A DNA stretch of 64,000 bases from Maylandia zebra (GCF_041146795.1 NC_135180.1:40513794-40577793); one strand, 5' to 3'; numbered from the stretch's first letter, positions 35,147-44,680 are shown. The notes: generated by a model not told the origin, from the sequence alone. A program made the numbers and translations.

Positions 35147-35992
35147 TTAATCTACATCACCCGGAATGTTAGCCAAATCCAGGCCGCTTAGAAATTGCTT
35201 AGCCTCAGCTGGGTTGGAAAACTGATGATACTGGTTATCCACTGAAAAAGTCATAACAGCCGGAAAACGAAGAGAATAGCCAATCTTGTACTGTTGCAAC
35301 AAGCGGCGCACCTCATCAAACTTCCTGCGTTTTTCTTGTACCTCCTGAGCGTAATCCTGGAAAAAAAGAACTCTCATGCCTTTCCAAACGATCTGCCCCT
35401 TTTTTCTGGCAGCCGCCAGCACGGACATCTTGGCTTTATCCCGTAGGAAGCGAACAATAATGTGTCTCGGTCTGGAGTCCGCAGTGGGCTTCGGAAAAGC
35501 TGGCCCCACTCGATGGATTCTATCTATTTCGTAGTAATCTCCCATCTCAATGTCCAGAGCCTCAGACAGCAGATTCTTCACGTAATCCTCAATATTACTG
35601 CCTTCGGATCCTTCTCTAATACCCGATATTCTAATATTCTGGCGCCGTGAGGAACCCTCAAGCGCCGTTACTTTTTCCTGCAGCCGCTGGTTCTGTATCT
35701 TCAAGATCTTACATATTGAGCTGGCTTTAGCCTCTTCGTCCTCCAATCGAGAAATTCTTGTCTCTGTTTCATCCACTCTCACACCCAAACTGTTCACAGC
35801 TTCCTTGAGAGACTCGATACCACCTTTCACCGCCGTCATGTCTTGTGCTACCTGCTCAAGCAGAGATCTTATAGAAGTCAGCTCGGCCGCCACACCATCT
35901 TGGGAAGGACACCTGGCATCAACTCCATCAGGTGTCTCCGCCATAGTAGTTAGTGAAGTAGCCTGAGTGTTGTGTGTTTTTCCTCGCGGCAT
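35147..35992 (-). CDS. LINE ORF1: L1-type RNA-binding protein, 281 residues
   Basis: L1-type ORF1 proteins form coiled-coil trimers that coat the LINE RNA and act as chaperones. Here a heptad-rich region (about residues 38-115; SIRSLLEQVAQDM, SRLEDEEAKASSICKILKIQ) is followed by the RRM entry RRQNIRISGIRE, then IEDYVKNLLSEAL, and a C-terminal domain with RHIIVRFLRDKAK, VLFFQDYAQEVQEKRRKF and SLRFPAVMTF. The order matches vertebrate L1 ORF1p. The start ATG (MPRGKTHNTQ) is about 180 bp from the 5' end of the element. The frame is intact. Confidence 0.88.
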   Translation of the reverse strand: MPRGKTHNTQATSLTTMAETPDGVDARCPSQDGVAAELTSIRSLLEQVAQDMTAVKGGIESLKEAVNSLGVRVDETETRISRLEDEEAKASSICKILKIQNQRLQEKVTALEGSSRRQNIRISGIREGSEGSNIEDYVKNLLSEALDIEMGDYYEIDRIHRVGPAFPKPTADSRPRHIIVRFLRDKAKMSVLAAARKKGQIVWKGMRVLFFQDYAQEVQEKRRKFDEVRRLLQQYKIGYSLRFPAVMTFSVDNQYHQFSNPAEAKQFLSGLDLANIPGDVD

Positions 35993-36208
35993 AATCGAAT
36001 CGTTGCGTAAAACGTAATGATTCTTCTGACTCCTTCCACTGAATTTACCAGGGCAGATCCCAAATAAGACAAATAACCGGCTCTGACCTATTTTTAACGA
36101 GGTTTCGGGGGAAGAGGAGTGCGCGTCTCCAACTTAAGCTGCCATCTTGGGCGGGCGTACCACGTGACTCCCCCTTTTCCACTTGATTTGTTTACCGCGA
36201 CACTGAAA

Positions 36209-37450
36209 ATGGAGAAGCAGGAACAGGATGGCCTTCTGGATGGGGAATTTAAATACAAGAAGAACATAGAAGGGACAATAAACAAACGCGTTGTAATTTG
36301 CACTCACTGTAGTAAAGAGTTTCAATTCCACCGTTCAAATTCAACCTTAAAATACCACCTTAATGCCAAACACGCGTTTGTCGGGGCAGCAGCTTCACCC
36401 GGCCTGCGTCAGACCACTCTTAGTGAACGCAGGCCACTCGGTAAGTCTTCTTTGGACAAACTGACCGACAATATAGCCAAATGGATAGCAAAGGACTGTA
36501 GACCGCTAAGCATTGTGGAGGACAAGGGTTTTGCGGATGTTTTAAAGGTTGCATCTCAGGACGCGTCCTACAAGCCCCCAGCGAGAAGCACAATAACAAT
36601 TCGAATCCACGAACTGTATGAAACGGAGAAAAAGAAAAAAGAAGAGGCTTTAGTTCACACAGAATGCGTGGCTCTGACAGGAGACCACTGGACATCATTG
36701 AGTAATGACAATTACCTGGGAGTTACTGCGCATTTAATCACTGAAGCCTGGGGTCTGACATCCTTTGCGCTGACTATAATGAAAACGGAAGAGCGGCACT
36801 TTGCGGAGGCTTGTGCAGAGCAGTTCCAGACTGTTGCTCGCAGGTGGAGAATTGAGGAGAAGGTGACAACAGTAGGCACGGACAGTGCGCGCAATATGAT
36901 CGCCGCGGCTCGCATCATGCCATTCAATCACATGCCGTGTACCGCGCACATTCTACAGAGATGCATCACAGTGAGTCTCGCAGACAGTGGCTTTGTCACT
37001 GCGCTGGCCAAATGCCGCAAAATTGTTGGCCATTTTAAGCACAGCCCAGCAAACACAGCAGAGCTGAACACAGAGCAGGTGTCACTGGGGCGCAAGCAGG
37101 AGCCGTTGGCCCAGGACGTGCCTACGCGCTGGAACTCCACGCTGGAGATGGTGAAGTGCTTGATCCGCAACCAAACTGCAGTAACCGCGACTCTGGATAA
37201 ACAAAAGCATAAACTTGTCCTCCTGACGCCTCCAGAGTGGGATAAACTCCAGAGACTGGAGACACTTCTAGAGCCCTGCAGGTGAGCCTGTCATTGTGAC
37301 CATAATTATAGGTTTAGATTAAATGTATCAAACATACATCTTAAATCAGTTTTGTTATTATGAAAATGTCTTATTTAAAAAATAAATGAAATCAAATATT
37401 TTATTAATATTACCTAGTATTAAAAAGCTTTTTTAAATTTGCTGTCTTAT

Positions 37451-37496
<46 letters not shown>

Positions 37497-38158
37497 TCCA
37501 CTGCAGATATGTGACTGAACTGCTGGGAGGAGAGGCCTACGTCTCCTGCTCTGTAGTTCTACCAGCCTTCTGCCACCTGCGCCGTGTCATGGAAGTAACT
37601 GATGAGGACCCTGCATATGTGGTGAGGTTTAAAGAGAAGTTTAAGGAAGACCTTGCTTCCCGCCAGGAACATACCAACTATGCATGGCTCCAGATCGCAA
37701 CTGCACTGGACCCACGTTTTAAAGACCTACGCAGTGTGCCCAAGACTGACAGAGAAGCAGTGTGGATCACACTGGCAGGCATGCTGCATGAAGACTCTCC
37801 TAGAAGATCACACACTGCAGAAGAAGGTCCAGCCAAGAAGAGGCTGAGCCTGCTGCAGATGGACTCTGACTCTGAGTCAGAGGAGGAGGTACAGCAGGAC
37901 AGAGCCATACAGCGCTACAGAGCAGAGCCCTGCACTGCCTTAGAGGACTGTCCCTTACAGTGGTGGGCAGCTCATGCAGGAGCCCACAGCCAGCTGGCCC
38001 GCCTTGCTCGCAGATACCTGGCCACTCCTGCCTCCACAGTGCCCTGTGAGAGGCTGTTCTCTGTAGCAGGGCACATTGTGAACAAGAAGAGGTCTGCTCT
38101 GCACTCAGAGAACGTGGACAAGTTGGTTTGTCTCAGCAACTGGCTGAAGGATGAGTAG
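36209..38158 (+). CDS. hAT transposase, two exons, 574 residues
   Basis: The transposase binds the element's terminal repeats and cuts and pastes the element. Exon 1 is 36209-37281 and exon 2 is 37507-38158; the intron is GT-AG, phase 2, and contains a (GT)n run. Near the N-terminus is a BED-type zinc finger (CTHCSKEFQFHRSNSTLKYH, then LNAKH). The RNase H-like core follows: ALTGDHWTS (Asp near residue 160), GTDSARNM (Asp near 222), MPCTAHILQRC (near 242) and DVPTRWNSTLEMV. The C-terminal hAT dimerisation domain is YLATPASTVPCERLFSVAG plus HIVNKKRSALHSENVDKL. Length and motifs are typical of ZBED/Ac-like hAT transposases. The frame is open. The promoter side is interrupted by the LINE, which may silence it. 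Confidence 0.9.
37455..37493. repeat. (GT)n microsatellite in the transposase intron
   Basis: About 19 GT units just upstream of the acceptor. Confidence 0.9.
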
Positions 38159-38449
38159 ACCAGAGGACCGTGTGTTTAGAGCTTGTTCTATGGTTGAATG
38201 TGATTTAAACAATACTTTTCACTGTTGTTCATATTCTTTTGCACTAATCTACCTTACCCAAAAGGATGATTGGAGATTTTTTCTATTTTGCCTGTTGAAT
38301 TAGGCCTATGTTCTGTGAACTTGAAGATGTATATGGATAAAACAATGTGCTAGATTTAAACGGGTGGAAAACATTCAGTAAAAATCCCTCACAATTATTT
38401 CAAGCCCTGTTCTGCTTGTACTGCTTGTACTCACAATTAATAATAAATA

Positions 38450-38760
38450 AAACAAACAAGTGTGTTTAAAAACCACTATCTGTCCCGATTTTTACACATA
38501 TATACATATATTTCGAGTTGCGATTAATCAATTTTTAGGCTGTGATTAATTCGCTTCCAGCACAACACCCAGCCTACGTCAGACCACGCTGAGTGAACGC
38601 AGGCCACTCAGCGTGGTCTTAGCATTAAATAACACTAACAAGTGTGTAAAAATCCGCTATCTGTCCGTATGTTTGCACACATTTTGGTCATATTTCGAGT
38701 TGCGATTAATCATGATTAATTAATTTTTAGGCTGTGATTAATCTGATTAAAAATTGTAAT
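38450..38760. repeat. Duplicated hAT 3' subterminal segment around a perfect hairpin
   Basis: Two related segments (about 38460-38555 and 38637-38755) share ACAAGTGTGT, TATCTGTCC, TTTCGAGTTGCGATTAATCA and TTTTTAGGCTGTGATTAAT. Between them a 15-bp perfect inverted repeat (38581-38595 and 38605-38619, 9-nt loop) contains a copy of coding sequence from 36402-36440 (GTCAGACCAC...GTGAACGCAGGCCACTC). Confidence 0.75.
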
Positions 38761-38842
38761 CATTTGACAGCCCTAGTAAATAGCTGTTACTAACCCTTGA
38801 GTATAATTACTGCTATAAATACTGCTGACTAGTAGTCTAGAG

Positions 38843-39068
38843 CACAGGTGTCGAACTCCAGGCCTGGAGGGCCGGTGTCCTGCAGGTTTTAGATGTGTCC
38901 TTGATCCAACACAGCTGATTTAAATGGCTAAATGACCTCCTCAACATTTCTTGAAATTCTCCAGAAGCCTGGTAATGAACTAATCATTTCATTCAGGTGT
39001 GTTGACCCAGGGTATTATCTAAAACCTGCAGGACACCAGCCCTCGAGGCCTGGAGTTCGACACCCCTG
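38843..39068. mobile_element. hAT-type MITE, copy 2, perfect 8-bp duplication
   Basis: Inverted ends CACAGGTGTCGAACTCCAGG and CCTGGAGTTCGACACCCCTG, flanked by exact GTCTAGAG at 38835-38842 and 39069-39076. It shares its body with copy 1 at 22932-23150. No ORF. Confidence 0.85.
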
Positions 39069-39259
39069 GTCTAGAGTATAATCTGTTTGTTGCTGTAAAT
39101 ACTGCTTAATATTAATCTATGAATATAACCATGTATTGCTGTAAATATAAAAATAATTCTTGCTGTAAATAAGAGTTAGAGGAATACGCGTAAGGGGTGA
39201 GTTTTGATAGATAAATGAGAAAAAGGGAAGTTAGTATATATAAATAATATCACTCGGTC

Positions 39260-39785
39260 TTCCTACTTTCATCTCTGTAATATTAACCATCTTCGTCCCT
39301 CACTCACACCACATAGTACCGCCATACTTGTCAATGCTCTTGTCACATCTTGTCTGAATTACTGTACTTCTCTTCTCTATGGTTTACCTCATGAATCCCT
39401 CCATAAATTGCAGTTAGTTCAAAATACAGTTTCTCGTATTATTTCCAGAACTAGATCCACTGAACATATAACACCTGTTCTTAAACAGCTCCATTGGCTC
39501 CCAGTTCACCTCCATGTCAATTTCAAGATCCTGCTTCTCACTTTCAAAGCGCTTCATAACCTTGCTCCTCCATATCTATCTGATCTTCTCCACACATACT
39601 CACCCCTTCGTACACTCCGCTCTTCTTCAGCTTCCCTTCTGTCTGTTCCACCTGCTCGCCTGACTACCACGGGACTCAGAGCCTTTAGTTGTTCTGCCCC
39701 GAGACTTTGGATGCACTTTCACTTGCTCTACGGACCACACACTGTCTCACCACTTTTAAATCACTACTTAAAACTCATCTACAGG
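39260..39785 (+). mobile_element. LINE C-terminal remnant, CR1/L2-type
   Basis: Frame 39408-39760 reads [20 protein letters not shown], then [40 protein letters not shown] and APRLWMHF, the end of a CR1/L2-clade ORF2. Upstream RT and the 3' UTR are missing; a Tc1 element interrupts the right side. Confidence 0.75.
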
Positions 39786-40258
39786 GAGTGCAGAATTATT
39801 AGGCAAATGAGTATTTTGTCCACATCATCCTCTTCATGCATGTTGTCTTACTCCAAGCTGTATAGGCTCGAAAGCCTACTACCAATTAAGCATATTAGGT
39901 GATGTGCATCTCTGTGATAAGAAGGGGTGTGGTCTAGTGACATCAACACCCTATATCAGGTGTGCATAATTATTAGGCAACGTCCTTTCCTTTGGCAAAA
40001 TGGGTCAAAAGAAGGACTTGACAGGCTCAGAAAAGTCAAAAATAGTGAGATATCTTGCAGAGGGATGCAGCAGTCTCAAAATTGCAAAGCTTCTGAAGCG
40101 TGATCATCGAACAATCACGCGTTTCATTCAAAATAGTCAACAGGGTCGCAAGAAGCGTGTGGAAAAACCAAGGCGCAAAATAACTGCCCATGAACTGAGA
40201 AAAGTCAAGCGTGCAGCTGCCAAGATGCCACTTGCCACCAGTTTGGCCATATTTCAGA
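39786..40258 (+). mobile_element. Tc1-like transposon left part, truncated
   Basis: GCAGAATTATTAGGCAAATG at the left end recurs as GCATAATTATTAGGCAAC near 39965, an IR/DR-type double site. A transposase start (MGQKKDLTGSEKSKIVRYLA at 40000) follows with a paired-like helix-turn-helix. Coding homology stops at ATATTTCAGAG (40258), where GGTTAGGGG begins. The catalytic domain and right end are missing. Confidence 0.75.
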
Positions 40259-40372
40259 GGGTTAGGGGAAATCAAGTTGGGAGTCCGGTCCCCGAAGGGG
40301 GCCGGGCTCCAATGCACTGTCCATACCTGTTCCCATCCCGGGCGTCAAGGTCCCCCATAGCATGCCCCAAGA
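40259..40372 (+). repeat. GC-rich telomere-linked unit, copy 1
   Basis: GGTTAGGGGAAATCAAGTTG, then GGAGTCCGGTCCCCGAAGGG, GCCGGGCTCCAATGCACTG and CCCATCCCGGGCG. Near-identical at 41027-41130; a diverged copy is at about 43029-43130. Confidence 0.75.
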
Positions 40373-40429
40373 GGCTGTGATCGTCCAACGGACCGGTGAT
40401 GATGTCCCAATCCCGTTTCCAAAAATCAC

Positions 40430-40625
40430 CCGTAATTAGGTTATTATTATAATTTTGTTTTGTGTTTTAATAATGTACTTGTGTGTCATTGGGCCGTCGC
40501 GACGTTTCGGCCGGTTATAGGCCTTCCTCAGGCTGGCCCAACGTGTGTGTCTGTGTGTTGTCTGTGTGCCTCTCTTGGCTTTTATAGTGTGCTGTCTCCT
40601 CCCACTCTTGGGTTTTCCGTTTCAT
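40430..40625 (-). mobile_element. Penelope-like terminal repeat, copy 1
   Basis: Minus-strand order: a TATA-like CACTATAAAAGCC, then about 40 bp, then a hammerhead-like fold (40488-40543). A homologous copy lies at about 42195-42390 in the same orientation. Promoter plus hammerhead is the published layout of Penelope-like pLTRs. Confidence 0.55.
40488..40543 (-). ncRNA. Hammerhead-ribozyme-like motif, copy 1
   Basis: On the minus strand: closing stem I TTGGGCC with GGCCCAA; core CUGAGGA (fits CUGANGA); one A; stem II GGCC, 7-nt loop, GGCC; then GAAAC and GUC. All invariant core bases of a type I hammerhead appear, with an almost loopless stem III as in minimal Penelope-like hammerheads. Such short forms usually cleave as dimers. 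One unpaired A before stem II departs from the textbook form. Confidence 0.6.
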
Positions 40626-40671
40626 TATTTTTCTGTTTAATATTCTTAATGTTTTGTCCTTTCTTTTCTTT

Positions 40672-40912
40672 GGCTTTCTTTGTTTTTATTGTTTTAATGG
40701 CACCCCCATCTCACATTCCTTTTTTGGTTTTCTTTGTTTTTATTGTTTTAATGGCACCCCCTTCTCATATTTCCTTTCCAGTATTTGTCTTTCTTTGTTT
40801 TTATTGTATTAATGGCACCCCCTTCTCACCTTCCTTTTTTGGTTTTCTTTGTTTTTATTGTTTTAATGGCACCCCCTTCTCACATCCTTTCCAGTATTTG
40901 TCTTACGTTTCT
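40672..40912 (+). repeat. Tandem array of about 60-bp T-rich units, block 1
   Basis: Four units of TTTGTTTTTATTGTTTTAAT, GGCACCCCCTTCTCA and CCTTTTTTGG or CCTTTCCAGTATTTG. Repeated as a block at 41686-42066. Confidence 0.85.
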
Positions 40913-41026
40913 TTTAAGTGGTTAGGTTTAGGACTGGTGAGGGGGTCGGGACACCCCCAGCCCAGTGAAGGAAGCCCCCAGGGAACCCCACGCTACCCAG
41001 GCGGGTGGACAGGCGGCACGGGCTGG

Positions 41027-41130
41027 TTAGGGGAAAATCAAGTTGGGAGTCCGGTCCCCGAAGGGGGCCGGGCTCCAATGCACTGGCCATGCCTGCTCCC
41101 ATCCCGGGCGGCAAGGTCCCCCACGGCTTT
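41027..41130 (+). repeat. GC-rich telomere-linked unit, copy 2
   Basis: Same unit as 40259-40372, again starting GGTTAGGGGAAAATCAAGTT. Confidence 0.75.
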
Positions 41131-41685
41131 TCCCTCATTACTCTATTCCTTATTTTATTGTATTATCTTTTTATTGTCTCATTAATTTGATTTTAAGGTA
41201 ATATTTAAGGACACATCATCAGTAGTGGACCCTGGAATCATTGGATGTTTCGGCCATTATCACTATTTAGCTTCTGCAAGTTTAGAGTATTAATATCATC
41301 CCATAAATGCTTCTCCTTCAGTCGTTTCCTATATTTGTTATCATGTATTCTCACATACCTGCACCTTGTTCTTCGAATGAGGCTTCCTCCCTGGTCTGTC
41401 TGCCACCTGCTCCCTGTGCTCCATGTGCTCTGCCTGGTCTGACTTCCTGGTTCCCATCATGCACTTGGTCGATCTCCAGGGCAACCACTGTTGTGTCCTT
41501 GAACTGCCATCATTAGCTTTAGCCATAGCGTAATGTTAGCTTCCATATTAGCATCAACGAAATTCAATATAAAGTTGACTAGTCCCATGTACAAATTGTC
41601 CTTTATCATATGTCACTGTCATATAATTGTTAGCATTAGCTTAGCACCTTGGCTTTCTTGTTAGCAATAGCTTAGCACTTTAGCT
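41131..41685. other. Mosaic block interior, no gene seen
   Basis: Unique-looking sequence and a TTAGCATTAGCTTAGCACC-type short repeat near 41630-41690. No exon. Confidence 0.35.
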
Positions 41686-42066
41686 TTCTTTGTTTTTATT
41701 GTTTTAATGGCACCCCCATCTCACATTCCTTTTTTGGTTTTCTTTGTTTTTATTGTTTTAATGGCACCCCCTTCTCATATTTCCTTTCCAGCATTAGCTT
41801 AGCACCTTGGCTTTCTTGTTAGCAATAGCTTAGCACTTTAGCTTTCTTTGTTTTTATTGTTTTAATGGCACCCCCATCTCACATTCCTTTTTTGGTTTTC
41901 TTTGTTTTTATTGTTTTAATGGCACCCCCTTCTCATATTTCCTTTCCAGTATTTGTCTTTCTTTGTTTTTATTGTATTAATGGCACCCCCTTCTCACCTT
42001 CCTTTTTTGGTTTTCTTTGTTTTTATTGTTTTAATGGCACCCCCTTCTCACATCCTTTCCAGTATT
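41686..42066 (+). repeat. Tandem array of about 60-bp T-rich units, block 2
   Basis: Six units of the block 1 repeat, partly in the same order as block 1 and with a short inner duplication (TTAGCTTAGCACCTTGGC near 41640 and 41800). Confidence 0.85.
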
Positions 42067-42194
42067 TGTCTTACGTTTCTTTTAAGTGGTTAGGTTTAGG
42101 ACTGGTGAGGGATGAGGAAAGAGAAAGGGGACCCAGCAGCCGCTGGACCCCCTTGGAGGCACGCTCACGACGAATGAAGTGGGCAGACGTCCCC

Positions 42195-42390
42195 CGTTCA
42201 AAAAATTGCCCATATAGGGTGATAATTGGCCAATGCGCATCGTTGGGCCTTCGCGACGTTTCGGCGTAGTTGTGCCTTTTTCAAGCTGGCCCAACGTGTC
42301 TTCTGTTTTTGTTACTTGCCTGTCTCGGCTTTTATACTGTCTGTCTCCACCCACTTTGGGTTTTCTACTTTTCTTTATATTTCTGTTTCT
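42195..42390 (-). mobile_element. Penelope-like terminal repeat, copy 2
   Basis: Homologous to 40430-40625, including GTATAAAAGCC on the minus strand upstream of the fold at 42241-42296. Confidence 0.5.
42241..42296 (-). ncRNA. Hammerhead-like fold, copy 2, core mutated
   Basis: Stem I is perfect over 9 bp (CGTTGGGCC with GGCCCAACG) and GAAACGUC is intact, but the first core reads UUGAAAA instead of CUGANGA (C3 and G8 changed). It should be inactive. Confidence 0.5.
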
Positions 42391-42459
42391 CTGTTTGTTC
42401 TTTAACTGTCTTTTCTCCATTTGTTCTTTAACTTTCTATTTGTTCTTTAAATTTCTTCT

Positions 42460-42930
42460 ATTTCTCAACTTATACGTTTTCTTTTTCTTATTCTGCTTCT
42501 GTTGTTGTTTATTCTTTTTATATTTTTCTTTTCTTTATACTTCTGTTCCTCTGTTTGTTCTTTAACTTTCTGTTCTCCATGTGTTCTTTAACTTTCTTCT
42601 ATTTCTCAACTTGTACGTTTTCTTTTCTTATTTCTCAACCTGTACGTTTTCTTTTTCTTATTCTTTCTTTAACTTTTTCATTCTGTTTATATTTTGAAAT
42701 TCTTAAATGGCACCCCCTGCTTTGTTGACATCCCGTCCTGTATTTTTCCTCTCTGGCACCCCCTTCTCATTTGTCCTTTCCAGTTCTACGGCTTTTACGT
42801 GTTTCCTCTATTTCTCAACTTGTACGTTTTTCTTTTTCTTATTTCACAACTTGTACGTTTTCTGTTTCTTATTCTTTCTCAACTTGTACGTTTTCTTCTC
42901 CCTATTTCTCAACTTGTACGTTTTTTTCTT
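42460..42930 (+). repeat. Interspersed T-rich repeat with CTCAACTTGTACGTTTT
   Basis: Seven copies of (T)CTCAACTTGTACGTTTTCTT with slight changes, spaced 25-180 bp, in pyrimidine-rich DNA. Confidence 0.8.
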
Positions 42931-43028
42931 TTTCTTATTGTTATTTTTTTAAGTTTTTTTGTAATTTTTAATTTTTAGGAGGGAGGGAGGGAGGGTTTTA
43001 GGGGTTAGGGTAGGGCAGGAGGGAAGGA

Positions 43029-43252
43029 GTGGTTAGGAGAAGGTAAGGTGGGGGCCCGATTGGGTCCCAATGCACAGGCCATCCTTGCTCCCGGCTCAAG
43101 GAACCATGTCCCCGATTTGGTGCCCTGAAAAGGGATTGTTTTAGCATCCTGAGCATGAGGCCTCCAGATGGGGAGGGAGGGAGGGAGAGCGAGAGAAAAG
43201 GGTGAGGGAGAGGGAGAAAGGGGAGGGGGGGGGGGGGGGGGAAAGGAGAAGA
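43029..43252 (+). repeat. Diverged GC-rich unit copy 3 and G-rich simple repeat
   Basis: GGTTAGGAGAAGGTAAGGTG, then CCAATGCACAGGCCATCC resembles the units at 40259 and 41027. A GGGAGAGG-rich tract and a G run (about 43226-43241) follow. Confidence 0.6.
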
Positions 43253-43357
43253 GGGTTTTTGGGGTCAAGGGTCAAACCAATATAGGGTTCAAGGTGGTTA
43301 GGGTCAGGATTGAATTCAGGGCTGGGCATCAAAGATAAGGTTAAATCCAGCGCAGGT

Positions 43358-43556
43358 TTCGAGGGGTTAGGGTTAGGGGGTTAGGGTTAGGACATTGGTT
43401 ATGGCTCCGTCCCCCCTGGGGGGGACCGGGTTAGGGTTAGGGGTTAGGGTTAGGGTTAGGGGTTAGGGTTAGGGTTAGGGGTTAGGGGGGGTTAGGGTTA
43501 GGGTTAGGGTTAGGGTTAGGGTTAGGGTTAGGGTTAGGGGGGGGTTAGGGTTAGGT
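43358..43556 (+). repeat. Interstitial telomeric repeat array (TTAGGG)n
   Basis: More than 20 TTAGGG hexamers, some with extra G, including eight or more perfect tandem copies near 43491-43540. A 30-bp interruption (GGCTCCGTCCCCCCTGGGGG) splits it. It runs directly into satellite unit 1 (GGTTAGGTTATGGGG). Confidence 0.95.
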
Positions 43557-44002
43557 TATGGGGAAAAAGCCAGGAGAGGATGGGACAAAAGTGGAATAAC
43601 TGAAAAAGTAAGAGGTGTAGAGGGCTGATGTTGGTGTCTAGGTGGGGGTTTTGGTGGGTGCCGGACGCTGTGGCGAAGAGGCCACGCCGATGGCTTCTTC
43701 GGTTCTGGAGATATGGCGAATCGGACCAAAAAGGATGGGACAAAACGGTCCCAGTCGGAGAAAGGAAGGTGCAGAGGGCCTGGGTCCACCACCACTGTAC
43801 TCAGCAGGCCCTGCCGGGTCGTTCGACACGCAGCATGGCAGGGATCGGTGACATAACATGTAGCAGTTTCCCTTCACAGAAGCGTCTGCAGCAGGTGGGT
43901 GGAGGAGGAGGCAGCAGAACCAGGCCTTTGGAGCACTGTGTCATCTCCTGGTCCTGATGCTTTGAATCTCCCTCTCTGTCTGTCTGTCTGTCTGTCTGTC
44001 TG

Positions 44003-44046
<44 letters not shown>

Positions 44047-44165
44047 GCTGGTCAAGTGCTGTGCAACTGGGATTGCACCTGTCGTCCACAGGAGGGCGCC
44101 TAGCTGGGAAGTCCAGTACATTCCATATTAAAGTTGTTGCAAGTGCATTTTTTGTGTAAAAGACA

Positions 44166-44207
<42 letters not shown>

Positions 44208-44244
44208 GGTCTGAAGTGCAAAATTTGAATTACATTCCTTTGTA

Positions 44245-44300
<56 letters not shown>

Positions 44301-44563
44301 TCTCTCTGTCAACACACACACACACACACACACTCACACACACCAAAGCACACAGACAGAAGCTGGTCACAACTGCTGTGCAACTGGGATTGAACCAGGG
44401 GGGCTCCCTCTGCTGGCTCAATGCGGTACAAAGTGTCAGAAGCTGTTAGATATCTGCTTTTGACAATCAATTGCACCTGTCATCCACAGGAGGGCGCCTA
44501 GCTGGGAAGTCCAGTACATTCCATATTAAAGTTGTTGCAAGTGCATTTTTTGTGTAAAAGACA

Positions 44564-44602
<39 letters not shown>

Positions 44603-44649
44603 TAAGGTCTGAAGTGCAAAATTTGAATTACATTCCTTTGTATCTCTCC

Positions 44650-44680
<31 letters not shown>

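Larger units (their letters stand above)
30629..36176 (-). mobile_element. Full-length Tx1/L1-superfamily LINE inside the hAT element
   Basis: A 17-bp target duplication TTCCACTTGATTTGTTT flanks it exactly (30612-30628 and 36177-36193). On the minus strand it has a 5' UTR of about 180 bp, ORF1 (35992-35147), an inter-ORF spacer of about 350 bp with a long T run, ORF2 (34796-31029), a 3' UTR rich in A and T runs, and a poly-A tail (poly-T on the plus strand at about 30626-30649). Both ORFs are open to the expected ends, so this copy may be competent. It inserted in the 5' untranslated part of the transposase, antisense to it. Confidence 0.92.
30505..38775 (+). mobile_element. hAT DNA transposon with nested LINE
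   Basis: Outer duplication GTAAATAG is exact at 30497-30504 and 38776-38783. The ends are short imperfect inverted repeats: left TATAGCTGTCGAAATTAA, right (reverse complement) TAGGGCTGTCAAATGATT. The element carries a complete two-exon transposase (36209-38158). A LINE at 30629-36176 splits the left end from the coding region; without it and its extra duplication the transposon is about 2.7 kb, a normal hAT size. The 3' subterminal region is duplicated around a hairpin (38450-38760). Target duplication and open reading frames point to fairly recent insertion. Confidence 0.88.

Noticed and set aside
40460..41185. 241-residue Phe-rich frame
   Set aside because: It spans T-rich tandem units and a GC-rich repeat unit; the same peptide repeats with the DNA at 41865-42269.
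43556..43957. Recurring 79- and 109-residue frames in every alpha module
   Set aside because: They recur only because the DNA repeats; frames on both strands overlap, and they show no domain, promoter or codon bias.
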